Origin: Blastopirellula retiformator | GTDB lineage: Bacteria; Planctomycetota; Planctomycetia; Pirellulales; Pirellulaceae | Length of the DNA stretch: 64,000 nt | Reading direction: 5' to 3' | Assembly (NCBI RefSeq): GCF_007859755.1 | Contig: NZ_SJPF01000001.1 | Location: 62,001 to 126,000 of the forward strand | Shown here: piece after piece, positions 56,418 through 64,000 of the stretch | How positions within the stretch are numbered: the stretch's first letter is position 1 | Layout: the number at the start of each line of letters is the position of its first letter | Notes under the pieces: model-generated | Told to the model about the DNA's origin: nothing | What the model saw: only the letters and a program-made list of their open reading frames with translations | The model's database searches: none | Position numbers and translations under genes: made by a program

Positions 56418-56572
56418 AGCAGTCCGTTGATTTTCTCGACGGACTGCGTGATCGCACGGATGCGATCCCAAAACAACGACGTAAGTCGTTATTTTGCGAG
56501 CCGCGAAGAGCTATGCTCTGAGCCTGGCGAGGTTGAAAAATGCCACGGTGGCATTTTTCAACAGGCAGTTAG
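56418..56572 (+). repeat. multi-hairpin dispersed element, copy 2
   Basis: Matches 18602-18755 on the opposite strand at about 90% identity. Differences include base changes in both arms of the last stem (TTGAAAAATGCC/GGCATTTTTCAA), so the pairing is kept. One end overlaps the stop codon of the DUF1559 gene. Confidence 0.87.
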
Positions 56573-57465
56573 GGAAGCTGCAAAGACTCATTGCCGGCGC
56601 TCGAACCGACCGCGTGCCACACATTGGCCGAAATCGTTTCGCCGACAAACGTCACCGCGCCATCTCCCAGCAAGACGTTGACGCCCCCGGGATGTTGACT
56701 GCGAGCGGTGACATACATCGGCGACGACGCGGTCACGCAAGGAGGATTGGGCGCCGTGTTGGTGCAGAACTGCGGCGCGTCGACGCCGCTGTTGGGCGTG
56801 TTGTTGGTCATGAATGCGCAGCCCGGGCCGTCGTCGTTGAAGATATCGCCGCGCGAGTCCCGATCTTCTTCGCGGGCCATGATGATCTCGGACATGACCA
56901 GCGTATTGGAAAGGCCGTCCGTAAAGCTCGAGAAATCGCGGGCCTTCTGATTGCGAGCAAACGGAGCGCTTTGCGCCACTTCGTCGGCGCCCGCCGTGTT
57001 GCCGAAGTTGACGACATAGTTGCCGCGCGATCGCCAGTAGGCGTCACCTTTCCAAAGGGTCTCTCCTTTTTCGCTGGGGCAGAAATAGAGACCGATTGGC
57101 TGCGTGCACAAACCGGTCGTCGCATTCTGCGTGATGTGGTTGTGCGCCGGCGAGGTGCTGGTGGTATAGAAGGGCTGATCGGGCAAATACTGATCAGCGA
57201 GGGCCGATTGTTCGATAAACGCCCAGATTTCGACAACCCATGTATGTCGCGGCGAATTGGTCGCGCCGATCGGCAAATTATGGAAGGTATCGTGGCGGTT
57301 GTGCAGCGCCAACCCATATTGCTTGAAGTTGTTCATACATTGCCCGCGTCGGGCCGCTTCGCGGGCTTGCTGCACCGCAGGCAGTAAGAGAGCGATGAGC
57401 ACGCCGATGATCGCGATGACCACCAGTAGTTCGACAAGCGTAAAGCCAGATCGGATCGATTTCAT
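56569..57465 (-). CDS. DUF1559 prepilin-like protein
   Basis: 298 residues. The N-terminus [20 protein letters not shown] is a type IV pilin/pseudopilin methylation motif with hydrophobic helix. QQAREAARR follows. The C-terminus has the H-X9-DG motif ([14 protein letters not shown]), diagnostic of the planctomycete DUF1559 family. Large families of these are found in each genome; function unresolved. The stop codon lies in hairpin element copy 2. Confidence 0.96.
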   Translation of the reverse strand: MKSIRSGFTLVELLVVIAIIGVLIALLLPAVQQAREAARRGQCMNNFKQYGLALHNRHDTFHNLPIGATNSPRHTWVVEIWAFIEQSALADQYLPDQPFYTTSTSPAHNHITQNATTGLCTQPIGLYFCPSEKGETLWKGDAYWRSRGNYVVNFGNTAGADEVAQSAPFARNQKARDFSSFTDGLSNTLVMSEIIMAREEDRDSRGDIFNDDGPGCAFMTNNTPNSGVDAPQFCTNTAPNPPCVTASSPMYVTARSQHPGGVNVLLGDGAVTFVGETISANVWHAVGSSAGNESLQLP

Positions 57466-57912
57466 GGCACAGACTCGCAGATAGGGTCGAAGAAGAAGGA
57501 GGATGAGACAAATTCCGCCCTAGCAGATGGAATATTGGTGCACTGAGGCAAATAGCTCAGCACCTAGTCAATAAATCAGATTAGTTTTATATTTTCAAGC
57601 CTTTTCTTCTCTACGCAGATAACTATTTGCTGACTCAAGAAAAGGCCATGAACCCTCTTTGTTTTCTCCTCATTCTTCGGTTCGCTCGGCAGTTGCAAAG
57701 TCACGGCCAGATCGATGTCAGGAAAGCCTTTCTTCTTGCCGCCGGACACTCCAAATCGGCGTTCGAGCGATGTCGAAGTTTTCGCCACCAAGGGGACAGA
57801 ATCGGGAATGTCGAAGCCGTCGTTAGCTTCGACCCGTTGTCACTATACAGCTGTCCCCTAAAATAAAGAGTTTGCCTAACTTTCTGCCGAATCGACGCAT
57901 GGATGGGCCCTT
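57466..57912. other. intergenic region with REP-like inverted repeat
   Basis: 447 bp between divergent genes. AGGGGACAG at 57791-57799 and CTGTCCCCT at 57851-57859 form an inverted repeat enclosing a second hairpin (GTCGAAGC/GCTTCGAC, 57811-57834). Words of this kind accompany REP-associated transposases, but no transposase is present. A 71-codon minus-strand frame (57576-57791) is open, with no recognised family; I do not call it a gene. Confidence 0.5.

Positions 57913-64000
<6,088 letters not shown>

Noticed and set aside
57576-57791. 71-codon minus-strand gene
   Set aside because: No homology recognised and it ends in a repeat region; more likely remnant sequence.

Overview
The window reads as chromosomal DNA of a planctomycete, most likely a Pirellulales member (Blastopirellula/Pirellula-like). 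Markers: a planctomycete cytochrome PSCyt1-DUF1549-DUF1553 gene followed by its DUF1501 partner, a DUF1559 prepilin-like protein with the H-X9-DG tail motif, an ECF sigma factor overlapping a FecR-type anti-sigma gene, high G+C coding sequence, and a double-length tandem UvrA of a kind otherwise familiar from Chlamydiae in the same superphylum. No rRNA, tRNA, CRISPR array or complete insertion sequence was recognised.

Layout: 0.1-2.1 kb lipid A genes lpxD-lpxI. 2.3-6.4 kb a PQQ-type beta-propeller, a frameshifted DUF3386-like gene and a divergent DUF4198/Kelch-like secreted protein. 6.5-9.4 kb a normal-length uvrA. 9.7-14.5 kb the DUF1553/DUF1501 pair. 14.8-18.5 kb an HDOD protein, a TPR protein, folA-thyA and a lipoprotein. 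18.75-34.1 kb an accessory island. 34.2-37.8 kb small membrane proteins, an orphan coding-like stretch and sigma/FecR. 37.8-41.7 kb HemW-like, RNase Z-like, a deoxyribosyltransferase-like protein and an M20 peptidase. 41.7-46.6 kb two alpha/beta hydrolases, flotillin-like FloA and a DUF4013-type membrane protein. 46.8-49.3 kb an EboE-like protein and an MFS transporter. 49.4-54.6 kb an FtsX-type ABC transporter operon with two DUF3299 proteins. 54.8-57.5 kb a BNR sialidase-like protein, a lipoprotein and a DUF1559 protein. 57.9 kb to the end: the tandem UvrA, which runs off the window.

The most unusual region is 18.75-34.1 kb. The minus strand carries a contractile-injection spike cassette: VgrG without its needle, a membrane/Gly-rich protein with twelve perfect GGGGGD repeats, a separate VgrG-needle-like beta-helix protein, two related helical proteins, a coiled-coil protein and a PAAR tip. 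No sheath, tube, baseplate or ATPase gene is present. Divergent from it lie two giant membrane-anchored proteins. The first has a caspase-like domain with an intact His/Cys pair plus a von Willebrand A domain. The second has the same fold outline but both catalytic positions replaced (Tyr, Thr). A spike cassette beside a protease/pseudoprotease pair is the best candidate here for an undescribed system; a functional link is inference from position only.

Other points: a one-base frameshift near 3801, a 183-codon coding-like frame without a start codon directly behind an in-frame TAA at 34745, a ~155 bp multi-hairpin element present twice 38 kb apart, and a REP-like inverted repeat just upstream of the tandem UvrA.
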